Notes: generated by a model not told the origin, from the sequence alone. A DNA stretch of 64,000 bases from Bog-473 sp963755375 (GCA_963755375.1 CAVWKG010000007.1:36403-100402); one strand, 5' to 3'; counted from the stretch's first letter, positions 37,789 through 47,590 are shown. Numbers and translations are program-made.

Positions 37789-40700
37789 TCAGGCCAGGTG
37801 CCTCAATGCCTCGTCGCAGCGTCGCCCCACCAGCCCGAAACCGTGGTCAGCGGCAGACGAGCGCGCCTGGCCGAGGAGGCTTCGCGCTTTTTCGGCGTCA
37901 CCCGGAGTCCCTCGTGCCACCAACATCTGACCCCATAACAGATCCGTCTGAGCGGCGAAGAACTTGGCGTGATGCCGCTCACAGAATGCCGCTGATGCTG
38001 CGAAGTAGGTCTCCGCATTGTCATAGTGCCCCAGGAGGGAACACAATCCCCCCAAGAAGTAACATATTGGCCCTTCAGCGGTGACTCCATTGGCGGAAAA
38101 CTGATGCGCCCAGGGCTGGAGGCGCTCGAGCAATGGGCCAGCGAATATCGGATCCGCACATTCAATGGCAACGTCGGCCCAACAGGCCATCCCGCTCATC
38201 CACACGGGGTCCAGCGGGAGGTCGAAACCAGATGACGCGAACGCATCCAAGAGGTGGTGCGCTCGGTCAAGGTTGCCACCATGGGCGAAAGCCGTAGCCA
38301 GCCGGGCCACGAAGACTGGCATGCCCGGAAGCTCGTCCAGTGTCGTTTCGATCGAGGACGTCAGTTCGGCCAAAGTCCCACGTTGCCGGTGCACATCGAC
38401 CAGCTGAGCACCAAAAAATCCAGCGGCCGCTGACTCGCGAGTTGCCGAACCGTAGTCGAAGGCTTGCGAAGCGAAATGCTCCGCCTCTACATGGTCGCCG
38501 GCGATGAGTGCGCGCCACGCTAGCCCGCGGTGATAGGCCCAGTTGACTTTGGAATTCCCTAACTGGCCAACCACGGAGCGCTCAATCGCCAGGCATCTGT
38601 CAATCTCGTCGATGACGCCGGCATAGCCGGCGGCAATTCGACAACGATCGGCCGCCCAGAACAACAACGCTGGATCGCCGGATTGCTCAGCCCGAGAAAG
38701 CACCTGTCTCGATCGCGTGACCATCTCATCGACGAAGGCCGGGACAAGAATCGTCTGCATGACATCCACAAAGACCCCGATGATCGTCGCGTCGTCGTCC
38801 GAAGCTTGGGCGATAGAGAAGGCTTCATCGGCGAGATCGCGACGCCTTTCCAGTGTCGTCCCGTAGGTGAGCTCTTTGCATAGTTGTCCGAGCAAGACAG
38901 CTCGATCCACATCGTCACGAGGAATGCGCTGGATTGCCGTCTCGAGGATCTCGACCAATGCTGAGTCGTACACACCGAGATTCGACCAGCTGGAAGCCAG
39001 CGCCACTGCAATCAGACGCTTGCTGTCACCAAGTGCATCAGCTCGACGGGCTGCGTCAAGCAGCGTTTCACGAAACCCAGTTCTGCCGGACTGAAGCTGT
39101 GCAGAACCCAGTCCGATGGCGAGGTCCAGCTCGAACCCCGGGTCACCATCTGTCTGCCCGAGCAGGTCCAGAGCCCGCGCGTAGTAGTCGACGGCGTCGG
39201 CAGGAGCGAGGTCCGCCATGGCTGCGTCTCCGGCCAACCGAGAATACGCAATGGCCTTGGCCCGATTTTTGGGCTGAGGCGCCAGCAACCAATGGCGCGC
39301 CAGTTCGCCCACGCGGTACCGGGGTCGACCACCCCCGAGGACCTCCAACGATTCAGCCACCGTTGAGTGGGCCTGTGCTCGGCGGTTGGAGCCCAGCTCT
39401 TCATACAGCGTGTGCTGAATGAGCGCATGCGTGAAGCTGTACGTCCCAGATGAATTGCTCGCTTCGTCGACCAAGGCCGCCGTCGCAGCATGCTCGAGAA
39501 CCACCAGGAGCGCCTCCATCGACATCTGTGAAGCATGGGAGAGCAATTCCACGTCGAAATCCCTACCGATGACGGCGGCTACCGGCAACACCCGCTGGAC
39601 TTCGGGGCCCATCCGTACTAGGCGAGCCGAAATGACGTCGCGAATGCTCCTGGGCAGGGGGGTCGGCAGCCGGATATCGCCGGCCACCCAGGATTCGGTG
39701 AGATGGGCCTCCGTCTGGGCGAGGTGCCGCAGGACTTCGTTCACGAAAAACGGATTGCCATCGGTCTGCTCGTGGATGGCGTAGGCGATCCGCAGTCCCG
39801 CGTCGTCCAGCCGCTGTCCCACGGAGGATTCCATGAACGAGACCACTCCCGTTCTGTCGAGGCCCGTCAACTCAATCTGACTGGTTCCTCGCTCCCGCCA
39901 GAGTGCCCCCAAGGCCTCAACCAGCGGAGGGGCGAGCGAGAGTTCGCTATCCCGATACGTTCCGAGCACCAGGATCTGCATGGATTCGCCAGCGGACGCC
40001 AGGTGACGCAGGAGGACCAGGCTGCCCTGATCGGCCCACTGGAGATCGTCAAGCACGACCACCACATGCCGGTCCCGTGACATGACGACGAACAATCCAA
40101 TGACGGCACTGAAGAGCATGGACCGCTGGGTATCGGGATCGGTGATGCGCGCCGGAGGCAGATCAGGAACCCTGTCAGCCAGATCTGGCACGAGCCGGGC
40201 CAGCTCGGATCCATATCTCTCGACATAGGACACGAGCTGATCCTCGCTGGCGTGACTGACAAAGTGGCTGAGGGCCTCCGCGAAAAGTTGATACGGAGCG
40301 GCCAGCCCTTCCTCGCAATGCCCGAACAGGACACAGGCCCCTTCGTCTTGTGCTCGCTGGGCCACTTCTGCCGCCAGCGCGGTCTTGCCCTGCCCGGCTT
40401 CGCCTGAAATGAGAATGATCTCGCGCCCGTCGTCCGCGGCGACGCGCTTGACCGCGCTCATCACGCTCTGCACCTGCGCGTCACGCCCCACCAAGCCAAC
40501 ATCCGGCCGTACATCGAGACGCCGTGGGAGCACCATGGGATCTGGCCTCGACCCCTCCGCTCCTCGGCTCCTGTCGGTGCCAGTGGCAATGTCGATCGCT
40601 GCCTGCCCTAGCCAGTCGAGGTCGGGATCCTGTCGAAGGATGGCGGATTCAAGTGAAGCCATCGCGATCGTGGGCTCAAGGCCGAGCTCGTCCCTGAGCA

Positions 40701-41352
40701 TCGTCCGCAGTCGCTGATAGGCCCGCAGTGCGTCAGCCTGCCTCCCGCTGCGGTACAGGGCGATCATCAATTGCCCCCAGAGGCGCTCCCGAAAGGGATA
40801 GTCACTGACCAGGTCGTCTGTCATGGCGATGACCTGCTGGTGCTCTCCGACGGCCAGGCGGGAATCGAGGAGGCCCTCGTAGCTCATCAACCGCAGCTCT
40901 TCCAACCTGGCCACTTCATTTCGGGCCCATGCCATCTGCTCCACGTCGAGAAGGGCCGGGCCGTTCCACCGCTCGAGGGCCCTGGTGAAGAGCCGAACTG
41001 CTGCGCTCGCATCCCCTGCCGCGAGTGCCCTGCGTCCTGCATCCCCTTCACGCTCGAAGCACGCAGCATCGATGGCCCAGTCGTCCACCACCAGCACGTA
41101 CCCACCGGACCGCCTGGCAATTCGTTCCCGGCCCACCGTCTGGCGCAGGAAGGAGATATGGCTGGCCAGCGTTGAGGGGGCTCCCACCGACGGAGCCCCC
41201 TCCCAAAGGTCCTCGACCAGCCGATCGTCAGAAACCGGGTGGTTTGCTGACACCAGGAGCCGCAAGAGGAGCGCCCTTCTCCTCTTGCCGGCTACGTCGA
41301 CCGGGCCGGTGTCGCTCTCCAGCACCAGGGAACCAAGGATCTTGAACCTCAC
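37789..41352 (-). CDS. SARP/BTAD transcriptional regulator with AAA ATPase and TPR-like region
   Basis: A 1187-residue AfsR-like regulator. Residues ~1-90 form an OmpR-type winged helix (RFKILGSLVLESDTGPVDVA, LRQTVGRERIARRSGGYVLV); ~95-240 the bacterial transcription activation domain (AYQRLRTMLRDELGLEP); ~285-600 an AAA_16 ATPase with Walker A GEAGQGKT at 317-324 and Walker B VVVVLDDLQWAD; the C-terminal ~500 residues are helical TPR-like repeats (LAGDAAMADLAPADAVDYYA). Such proteins activate nearby genes in response to ligand or nucleotide. GTG 41352 follows GGAGG. It is divergent from the secreted YVTN protein with 175 bp between them, so that gene is the likely target. Confidence 0.92.
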   Translation of the reverse strand: MRFKILGSLVLESDTGPVDVAGKRRRALLLRLLVSANHPVSDDRLVEDLWEGAPSVGAPSTLASHISFLRQTVGRERIARRSGGYVLVVDDWAIDAACFEREGDAGRRALAAGDASAAVRLFTRALERWNGPALLDVEQMAWARNEVARLEELRLMSYEGLLDSRLAVGEHQQVIAMTDDLVSDYPFRERLWGQLMIALYRSGRQADALRAYQRLRTMLRDELGLEPTIAMASLESAILRQDPDLDWLGQAAIDIATGTDRSRGAEGSRPDPMVLPRRLDVRPDVGLVGRDAQVQSVMSAVKRVAADDGREIILISGEAGQGKTALAAEVAQRAQDEGACVLFGHCEEGLAAPYQLFAEALSHFVSHASEDQLVSYVERYGSELARLVPDLADRVPDLPPARITDPDTQRSMLFSAVIGLFVVMSRDRHVVVVLDDLQWADQGSLVLLRHLASAGESMQILVLGTYRDSELSLAPPLVEALGALWRERGTSQIELTGLDRTGVVSFMESSVGQRLDDAGLRIAYAIHEQTDGNPFFVNEVLRHLAQTEAHLTESWVAGDIRLPTPLPRSIRDVISARLVRMGPEVQRVLPVAAVIGRDFDVELLSHASQMSMEALLVVLEHAATAALVDEASNSSGTYSFTHALIQHTLYEELGSNRRAQAHSTVAESLEVLGGGRPRYRVGELARHWLLAPQPKNRAKAIAYSRLAGDAAMADLAPADAVDYYARALDLLGQTDGDPGFELDLAIGLGSAQLQSGRTGFRETLLDAARRADALGDSKRLIAVALASSWSNLGVYDSALVEILETAIQRIPRDDVDRAVLLGQLCKELTYGTTLERRRDLADEAFSIAQASDDDATIIGVFVDVMQTILVPAFVDEMVTRSRQVLSRAEQSGDPALLFWAADRCRIAAGYAGVIDEIDRCLAIERSVVGQLGNSKVNWAYHRGLAWRALIAGDHVEAEHFASQAFDYGSATRESAAAGFFGAQLVDVHRQRGTLAELTSSIETTLDELPGMPVFVARLATAFAHGGNLDRAHHLLDAFASSGFDLPLDPVWMSGMACWADVAIECADPIFAGPLLERLQPWAHQFSANGVTAEGPICYFLGGLCSLLGHYDNAETYFAASAAFCERHHAKFFAAQTDLLWGQMLVARGTPGDAEKARSLLGQARSSAADHGFGLVGRRCDEALRHLA

Positions 41353-41527
41353 CAATCCTCCGATTCCGATGGCCCTGCCGATGGGTCATACGAGCCAGGC
41401 CGGCTCGTTGGAATCATATTGGAATGCCTGTGGCCACGATGAGAGCCATCCAGACTCTGGTGGACCCACAGGAGCTCCAGCTGCGGGATCCACCAGCCTT
41501 CGCCACGCACAGTGCAAGGGGATCCCT

Positions 41528-43939
41528 ATGGCCGACAGAGACCTCCATCATGAAGCGCCCGGGCGCCGCATCGCGCTCGGAAATCCTTCCGGACCCGGGT
41601 CTCGACCACGCCGGACCGTCGGTCGCCGCCGAGCTGCCGTGCTCAGCGGTGCCGCCATGATCTTCGTGCTTCTCGGTTCGCCCTCCATGCTGGGCGCCTC
41701 TCCCCCCGCGACGTCAACGGCGATCACCGTCTCGCCAACGGTCTCGGTCGGGTCCCAGCCTGTCGGGATGGCGTATGACCCGGGAACTCATACCCTCTAT
41801 ACGGTCAATCAGAGCGCGTCCGTGTCGGTGGTCAACACGGCACGCTGCAATGCCCGGTCTCAAACCAACTGCGGTCAGCGGGTCGGAACGATCGGCCTGC
41901 CCTCCGGCTCCAGTCCGCAGAGCATCGACATCGACACCACGACGAACACGTTGTACGTAGCCGACACGTTCAAGAACCTCATCAGCGTGATCAACGCGGC
42001 GACCTGTAGCGCCACAGACCTCTCGGGATGTTCCCAGGCGCCGACACTGGTTCCAGATCCTTCGGGCCCGCTCTACGTCGCCGTCAACAGCGTCACCGAC
42101 ACGGTGTACATCACCAATCCGCAACTGAGCGGGAACGACACGGTCTCGGTACTTGACGGAGCGACCTGCAATGGACAGGTGACCTCGGGTTGCGGGCAAG
42201 CACTCAACACGGTTCGCGTCGGCCTCTCTCCTGTCGCTATTGCCATCGATCAGGCTTCTGACAGCGTGTACGTAGCCAACGTCGGGATCATAGAAAATGG
42301 GGATACCGTCTCGGTCATAGATGGCGCCACGTGCAACGGCACGCAGTCGTCAGGTTGCGGTCAGGTCCAGACGATTACTGTCGGTGAGGGACCGAATTGG
42401 ATTGCCCTCGACTCGGCCACGCATACCGCCTACACCGCCAATTTGACGGACGACTCTGTCTCGGTCATCAACACCGCCACCTGCAATGCCACCGTGACAT
42501 CAGGCTGCGACCAGAAGACCTCGACCGTCCACGTGGGCGCCAACCCCTGGGGGCTGTCGATCGACCAGAAACTGCACAGTGTCTACGTTGCCAACAATTG
42601 GGATGACACCGTCTCGGTGCTCAATGCCGCCACGTGCAATGCCACCGTGACGTCAGGCTGTCACGCTGCTCCGCCGACCGTCCAGGTCGGTGGAGCACCT
42701 CAGGCCCTTCTGGCGGAGCCGACCACCGGGACTCTCTATGCGGCCAACGTACTCGACAGCACAGTGTCGGTGGTCAACGTGGCGACCTGCAATGCCGCCA
42801 CAACGAGCGGCTGCCGATCTGTGCCCCTGACGGCTGATGTCAGTAAGCCGTTCTTGAACCCCCCCACCAAGCTGACCGGAGGGGTTGCCGTCGATGGATC
42901 CACCAAGACGGTTTATGTAGCCAATCTCGGTGCCGGCACCGTGTCCGTGGTTAACAGTGCCACCTGCAACGCCGCACAGAGGGTCGGTTGCACGAAGCCC
43001 ACTGCGACCATCGACGTGGGGGGCGAACCTGGCGGAGTCGCGGTAGATCAGGCCACCGATACGATCTATGTGACGAATGTGCAGGGCAGCACCGTCTCGG
43101 TGATTGATGGCGCTACGTGCAACGCCACCAACCAGACCGGCTGCAGCCAGCCCCCTGCCACCGTGAACGTCGGCGACGGCCCCTACGCAGTAGTGGTCGA
43201 TGAGGCGACTGACACCGTCTATGTCACGAATCCAGGCGGCGCCGCTCGCGGTGACACCGTGTCCGTGATCAATGGCGCCACCTGCAACGCGGTTGAGCAG
43301 AGCGGATGCAATCGGAGCCCAGCCACCATCCCGGTCGGGGTCGGGCCGTTGGGCATCGCCGTCAACCCGACCACCAACACCGTCTATGTGTCCCAAGTCG
43401 GCAAGGACTTCTTCACCAGTAGCACCGATTTCGGTGACACCGTGTCGGTCATCAACGGTGCCAGCTGCGACGGTACAGATACGAGCGGTTGCAGCCAGTC
43501 CCCAGCTGAGGTGACCGTCGGCCCAGCCCCATGGGGTATCGCAATCGACCCGGCGACTAACTCCATCTTCGTCGCCAACAACGACGGTGGTGAGGGGCCG
43601 GCGAGCCTCTCAGTCATACACGGGGCCACGTGCGATGGCGCCGACATGACGGGATGCAGTGCGGCACCCTCGTCCATCACGGGTGTTGGTCGTGCTCCCA
43701 ACGGCATCGCATTCGACGCGTCGGACGATGCCGTCTACACGGCGAATTACTCGAACGCATCCGTCTCGATCGTGAGCGTGAGTGATCCCAAAGCTTCGGA
43801 TGGAGCCCCACCCCGAGAAGCGGTCGGTTCCCTGCCTGGGAACGTTGCCGTCGACCTCACGAATCACACCGCCTATGTCACCAACAGCCAGAACGGCACG
43901 CTGTCGATCCTGACGATTGCGCCCACTGGGACAAAGTAA
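41528..43939 (+). CDS. Secreted YVTN beta-propeller protein with 12 C-x7-C loops
   Basis: An 803-residue protein. A long basic N-terminus leads to a signal peptide/anchor helix (RRAAVLSGAAMIFVLLGSPS). The rest is YVTN-type propeller repeats of ~45-60 residues, each with a strand pair like GVAVDQATDTIYVTN and VSVIDGATCN. Twelve copies of a two-Cys loop follow the pattern ATCNATVTSGC (C-x7-C), likely twelve disulfides, which fits an extracytoplasmic place. Twelve-plus repeats exceed a single seven-blade propeller, so two propellers or one large ring are possible. AAGGGGAT precedes ATG 41528. Partner or ligand unknown; divergent from the SARP regulator, and both are bracketed by repeat copies A and B. 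Confidence 0.9.
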   Translation: MADRDLHHEAPGRRIALGNPSGPGSRPRRTVGRRRAAVLSGAAMIFVLLGSPSMLGASPPATSTAITVSPTVSVGSQPVGMAYDPGTHTLYTVNQSASVSVVNTARCNARSQTNCGQRVGTIGLPSGSSPQSIDIDTTTNTLYVADTFKNLISVINAATCSATDLSGCSQAPTLVPDPSGPLYVAVNSVTDTVYITNPQLSGNDTVSVLDGATCNGQVTSGCGQALNTVRVGLSPVAIAIDQASDSVYVANVGIIENGDTVSVIDGATCNGTQSSGCGQVQTITVGEGPNWIALDSATHTAYTANLTDDSVSVINTATCNATVTSGCDQKTSTVHVGANPWGLSIDQKLHSVYVANNWDDTVSVLNAATCNATVTSGCHAAPPTVQVGGAPQALLAEPTTGTLYAANVLDSTVSVVNVATCNAATTSGCRSVPLTADVSKPFLNPPTKLTGGVAVDGSTKTVYVANLGAGTVSVVNSATCNAAQRVGCTKPTATIDVGGEPGGVAVDQATDTIYVTNVQGSTVSVIDGATCNATNQTGCSQPPATVNVGDGPYAVVVDEATDTVYVTNPGGAARGDTVSVINGATCNAVEQSGCNRSPATIPVGVGPLGIAVNPTTNTVYVSQVGKDFFTSSTDFGDTVSVINGASCDGTDTSGCSQSPAEVTVGPAPWGIAIDPATNSIFVANNDGGEGPASLSVIHGATCDGADMTGCSAAPSSITGVGRAPNGIAFDASDDAVYTANYSNASVSIVSVSDPKASDGAPPREAVGSLPGNVAVDLTNHTAYVTNSQNGTLSILTIAPTGTK

Positions 43940-43979
43940 GGGGGCTTCCACCTTCAGTCCGTTGACCTGGACTTTCTTT

Positions 43980-44290
43980 GGTGGAGGTGAAGGGACTCGA
44001 ACCCTCGGCCTCTACATTGCGAATGTCTGGTTCTCGGTGTTTTGACCAGGTGCTTTCCGAGGACATTCCTGGTTGCGGCGTTTCGATTCCCTCAGACTCC
44101 CTCATGATCCCTCCCCTTCCCTCTCGGTAAAGACACGTAAAGACACGCCCGGGCAGGCTCTTGGCCGGCCCGTTCACGAATCGGTACTCATCTCCGATCG
44201 GCAGGTTCTCGCAACGCGGGGCCAATGGCGCGGCGTGTCTATTGGCGATGATCACGTTCCTCGGCCAGCCAGCGGACATCATCGGCCCTG
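43980..44290 (-). repeat. tRNA/tmRNA-3'-end repeat, copy B (putative att-like site)
   Basis: The best-preserved 3' end: minus-strand T-arm GAGGG-TTCGAGT-CCCTT, acceptor CACCTCC, discriminator A and an encoded CCA. The hairpin CCAGG...CCTGG and the ~10-bp ladder are present, with the last pair CGGTAAAGACA/CGTAAAGACA instead of the AAGGTCA form of copies A and D. Conserved sequence continues to ~44290 (GATGATCACGTTCCTCGG, shared with copy D). It starts 40 bp after the YVTN gene stop. Confidence 0.8.
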
Positions 44291-44657
44291 AAGCGGCGAT
44301 GCTCGTTGCAGTTGCCTGGCCGGAGGACGGAACGCCGATGTTCTGTCCGCCGAGGAGCGCTGGATCGGCCCCGTTGCTTACAACTGCGCCCTGCCAGGGA
44401 ACGGCCCGATCTGGGCACCTCGCGGACGGCGCGACCCCTGCCACACTCCGAAGCAGGCGCATTCGGGCGTGTGGATAACTGGGGCTGGACTCCGTGAATG
44501 GATGTCCGGCTGGCAGGAAGCTGGAGACCCGCCGAAACCTAACGATAGGTCTCTGACCGCGGGAGGTTGGCGATCAGTAACCGCTACTTCCTTTGCTCTT
44601 CACTTCGCCTTTCCCCAAGGGTACGCGCGGATCTGGCTGACGGCTTCGCCGACCATC
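44291..44657. other. Intergenic, nothing recognised
   Basis: About 370 bp between repeat copy B and the AMP-ligase pseudogene. No gene, RNA or repeat recognised. Confidence 0.5.
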
Positions 44658-45430
44658 TCAGTTGATGGTGCGCTCCCGGTCGCACCAGTAGGGGGCACGC
44701 AGCTCACGCTTGAGCACCTTCATGGCACCCGACAGCGGCAGGGGCTCGGAGCGGAACTCGATGGTCCTTGTCACCTTGTATCCGGCGATCCACTCGCGGG
44801 CGTGGGCCGTCAGCTCCTCCTCAGTGACCACCTCGCCGAGCAAAGGACGACGACGGCATGGACCGCCTCGCCCTACTGCTCGTGCGGAATGCCGATGACC
44901 GCCATCTGCTGGACGGCAGGGTGGCTGGCCAAGGCGTTCTCCACCTCCGTCGAGTACACGTTCTCGCCGCCAGTCACGATCATGTCCTTCACCCGGTCCA
45001 TCAAGAAGAGCTAGCCGTCCGCGTCCGGCATCCCCGTCTGGTACCAGCCGTCGCGCAGCGCGGCCGCTGTCGCCTCCGTCTGACGCCAGTACTCAACCAT
45101 GACGTTGGCGCCCCGCACGCAGACCTCGCCGGTCTCCCCAGCCGGAAGTGTTCTTCCGGACGGGTCCCGGATAGAGAGCTCGACCCCCGTGAGCGGAGTG
45201 CCGGCAGATCGCAGGTATGTGTCGCCTGGCGGTGCCCCTCGGGACCGAGCATGGTCACGACCGAACCCGTCTCGGCCATGCCGTAGCCCTGCCAGAAGTT
45301 CGTGTCGGGGTACAGAGCCAGCAGGGTATCGAGTGACCCGGCCATTCACGCCGCGCTGTTGCTCAGAGGGCCGAAGGTGCGAGCTTGGCCGCCAGCGTCG
45401 CAAGGCCGATGCCAGTTGACGTCGCAACGG
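44658..45430 (-). pseudogene. Acyl-CoA synthetase (AMP-binding) remnant
   Basis: Pieces of one AMP-dependent acyl-CoA ligase in several frames. NFWQGYGMAETGSVVTMLGP (core motif) is in one frame near 45300; GETGEVCVRGANVMVEYW and RDGWYQTG in another near 45050-45130; then TAG, LFLMDRVKDMIVTGGENVYS and TEVENALASHPAVQQMAVIG, a second TAG, and a frameshift to the C-terminal EWIAGYKVTRTIEFRSEPLP with PLSGAMKVLKRELR (A10 Lys). The N-terminal two-thirds of the family is missing. Two in-frame stops plus at least two frameshifts mark a clear pseudogene. Confidence 0.88.
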
Positions 45431-45570
45431 AAGGGGACCGTTGGGTGGCCTGCTTCAACGGGCAGAGGGATGTTGCCAGAGACGGTCCCTGGGGAACATC
45501 CGCACGGAAAGTCCCGCTAAGGCCGCTCGCCCGTCATCGGGGTTCTCTGAGCAGCGCCGCTCTTTCGTTG

Positions 45571-46503
45571 TCAGCGAGGGGACTCCCCATGGGCGATGCG
45601 GGAGGAGTGTTGGTCATGCCCGGTTCTCGTCTCGCTGTGGGGGGTGGGAGTGGCTAGGAGTTCGGTGGTGGCGTCCCAGAGTCGGGTTGCTTTGCGGTGA
45701 CTGAGGCTGCCGGGCCAGCTCGGGGCTCGGTGTCCGAGCATGAAGTGGCGACCGGTGGTGCCTTCGAGGTTGGGGTCGGTGGCGACGCGGGCGACCCAGC
45801 GTGCCGCTGTGTCGGGTTTGATCATGGCGGGTCGGGCGGCTTTGAACAACAGGGGGACGTCGTGGTCGCTGGTCAGGTCGGTGCGGACGAGGAACGGGTC
45901 GACGATGTTGGCGGTGACGTTGTCGTCTTGGAGGCGGCGGGCCAGTTCGATGGTGAACAGCGCCAATGCTTTCTTGGATTGGGCGTAGGCGCGCAGTCCC
46001 CCGTAGTGGCGGGCTCGTTGCAGATCGCCGAAAGGCAGTCGGCCGATGGGTTCGACCGCAGCAGTGAGCGCCACGACACGGGCGGGAGCCGACGCCTCCA
46101 ACAGTGGAAGCAGGTCCGCGGTCAGGGCGAACGGGGCGAGGTAGTTGACGGCGAAGGTCCGTTCGTAGCCGTCGGTGGTGACTTGGCGCTGTTGGCTGAT
46201 CACTCCGGCGTTGTTGATGAGCACGTCGAGCCGGTGGAGGCGCTCGCGGAGGTTGGCGGCCAAGGCATGCACGTCGCTCATGGAGGACAAGTCGGTGGCG
46301 ACGAAGCTGGCGGTTCCTCCTCCGGCGCCGGCTGCTTGGGTGATGGCGCCTTCGGCGGACGCGCCTTTGGTTGGGTTGGCGCCGATGACGGTGACATGGG
46401 CTCCGGCGGCCGCGAGGAGTTGGGCGGTGTGGAGACCGATGCCGGAGGTACCTCCGGTGATGACGATGGTCTTGCCGGGAAGCCCGGCGTCGGTGGTGGA
46501 CAT
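45571..46503 (-). CDS. Short-chain dehydrogenase/reductase
   Basis: A 310-residue NAD(P)-dependent SDR: cofactor motif TGGTSGIGLHTAQLL, NNAG (LDVLINNAGVIS), and active-site YAQSK. The usual catalytic Ser position reads VVALTAAVE, with Thr/Ala where most SDRs have SS, so activity may be altered. It resembles the retinol-dehydrogenase-like group. ATG 46503 follows AAAGGAAAGGA. It lies downstream of the hydrolase gene on the same strand, probably in one operon controlled by the divergent CGNR regulator. Confidence 0.9.
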   Translation of the reverse strand: MSTTDAGLPGKTIVITGGTSGIGLHTAQLLAAAGAHVTVIGANPTKGASAEGAITQAAGAGGGTASFVATDLSSMSDVHALAANLRERLHRLDVLINNAGVISQQRQVTTDGYERTFAVNYLAPFALTADLLPLLEASAPARVVALTAAVEPIGRLPFGDLQRARHYGGLRAYAQSKKALALFTIELARRLQDDNVTANIVDPFLVRTDLTSDHDVPLLFKAARPAMIKPDTAARWVARVATDPNLEGTTGRHFMLGHRAPSWPGSLSHRKATRLWDATTELLATPTPHSETRTGHDQHSSRIAHGESPR

Positions 46504-46610
46504 TTTGGGTCCTTTCCTTTCGGTTTGGTGGTGGTTCGACTGGTGGAACGGGTTGGCGGTGCGGGCGTAAGTGCCCGTGGGGGAGTGTGAGCGAGACGTG
46601 GGCGGGGGGT

Positions 46611-47462
46611 TCAGACGAAGGTGTTGGTCATGAGTTGGTCGATGCGGTCGCTAACGGTGTCGGCTTCTTCTTCGAGTGCGAAGTGGCCGGTGTCGAGCAG
46701 GACCACCGTGGTGGCCTTGGCATCGCGGGCGTAGGCCTCGGCCCCGGCGGGGATGAAGAACGGGTCGTTCTTTCCCCAGATGGCCAAGACGGTGGGTTGA
46801 CGCCGCCTGAGCCAGGCTTGCCAGGCGTCGTAGTGGGGAGGGTTGGTCTGGTAGTCCCATAGCAGGGCCTTCATGTAGTCGGCCCGGCCGGGCAAGTCGA
46901 GTACCAACTGGTCGGCCAGGGCCTGCTCGGGGTCGATGTACTCGGGGTGGCGGGCGCCGGCCTGCCACTGCATTTGGGTTCCGGCCAGGCTGACAAAGCC
47001 GTCGACCGTCGCTTGGCCCCCGTCACGGTCGGCCCACCACTCCGACAGCGCGGCGACCCCTGGCCCGAAGCCCTCGACATAAGCGTTGGCGTTCTGGGTG
47101 ACGATGCCCAGGACCCGCTGATCGTGCTCGAGCGCGATGCGGAACCCCACTGGTGCGCCGAAGTCGAACATGTACATGACGTAGTCGCCGATGCCCAAGA
47201 CGTTGATGGCCTTAGCCGTGACCTCGGCCAGGCGGTCGAAGGTCGGGCTGTCGGGCAGCGGGTCGGAGCTGCCGAAGCCGGGGTAGTCGATGGCCACGGT
47301 GTGCCAGTTGCGGGCCAACCGGTCGATCAGGCGGATATACGCCCGGGTGCTGGAGGGATAGCCCGGTAGGAGCACGATGGTGGGCTGGTCGGGGTTGCCG
47401 GCTTGCCGGACGAAGAGACTCAGGCCGTCGACGGTGACGGTGCGGTGAGCTATGGCGGGCAT
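46611..47462 (-). CDS. Alpha/beta hydrolase (epoxide hydrolase/dehalogenase-like)
   Basis: A 283-residue alpha/beta hydrolase. Oxyanion motif LLPGYPSSTRAY; nucleophile Asp in YMFDFGAPVGFR (Asp rather than Ser, as in epoxide hydrolases and haloalkane dehalogenases); acid Asp in WGKNDPFFIPAG; His in DTGHFALEEE. Probably acts on an epoxide, halide or ester; substrate unknown. ATG 47462. It is divergent from the CGNR regulator, with operator-like repeats between them. Confidence 0.9.
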   Translation of the reverse strand: MPAIAHRTVTVDGLSLFVRQAGNPDQPTIVLLPGYPSSTRAYIRLIDRLARNWHTVAIDYPGFGSSDPLPDSPTFDRLAEVTAKAINVLGIGDYVMYMFDFGAPVGFRIALEHDQRVLGIVTQNANAYVEGFGPGVAALSEWWADRDGGQATVDGFVSLAGTQMQWQAGARHPEYIDPEQALADQLVLDLPGRADYMKALLWDYQTNPPHYDAWQAWLRRRQPTVLAIWGKNDPFFIPAGAEAYARDAKATTVVLLDTGHFALEEEADTVSDRIDQLMTNTFV

Positions 47463-47573
47463 AGGGGATGACCTTTCGGGCAGTGAGTTCAGTCCGGGTC
47501 AGATGACTAATGGTATTAAAGCTGATCTGACGTTAGCTGCAGGTTTAACACGACCCTCTAACGCCGTCAACTG

Positions 47574-47588
47574 CTAATCTGACATTAG
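47574..47588. promoter_or_regulatory. Inverted repeat CTAAT-N5-ATTAG before the CGNR gene
   Basis: CTAAT-CTGAC-ATTAG lies two bases before the CGNR gene ATG. A related half-perfect site GATCTGACGTTAGC lies at ~47524-47537 and CTAATGGTATTA at ~47507-47518, so the 128-bp divergent region holds a cluster of CTGAC/TTAG elements. Likely operator for the regulator and the divergent hydrolase-SDR operon. Confidence 0.5.
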
Positions 47589-47590
47589 CC

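Noticed and set aside
42470..42660. Near-identical DNA repeats within the YVTN gene as a recombination element
   Set aside because: They coincide with the protein repeat unit (ATCNATVTSGC) and are in frame, so internal gene repeats explain them.
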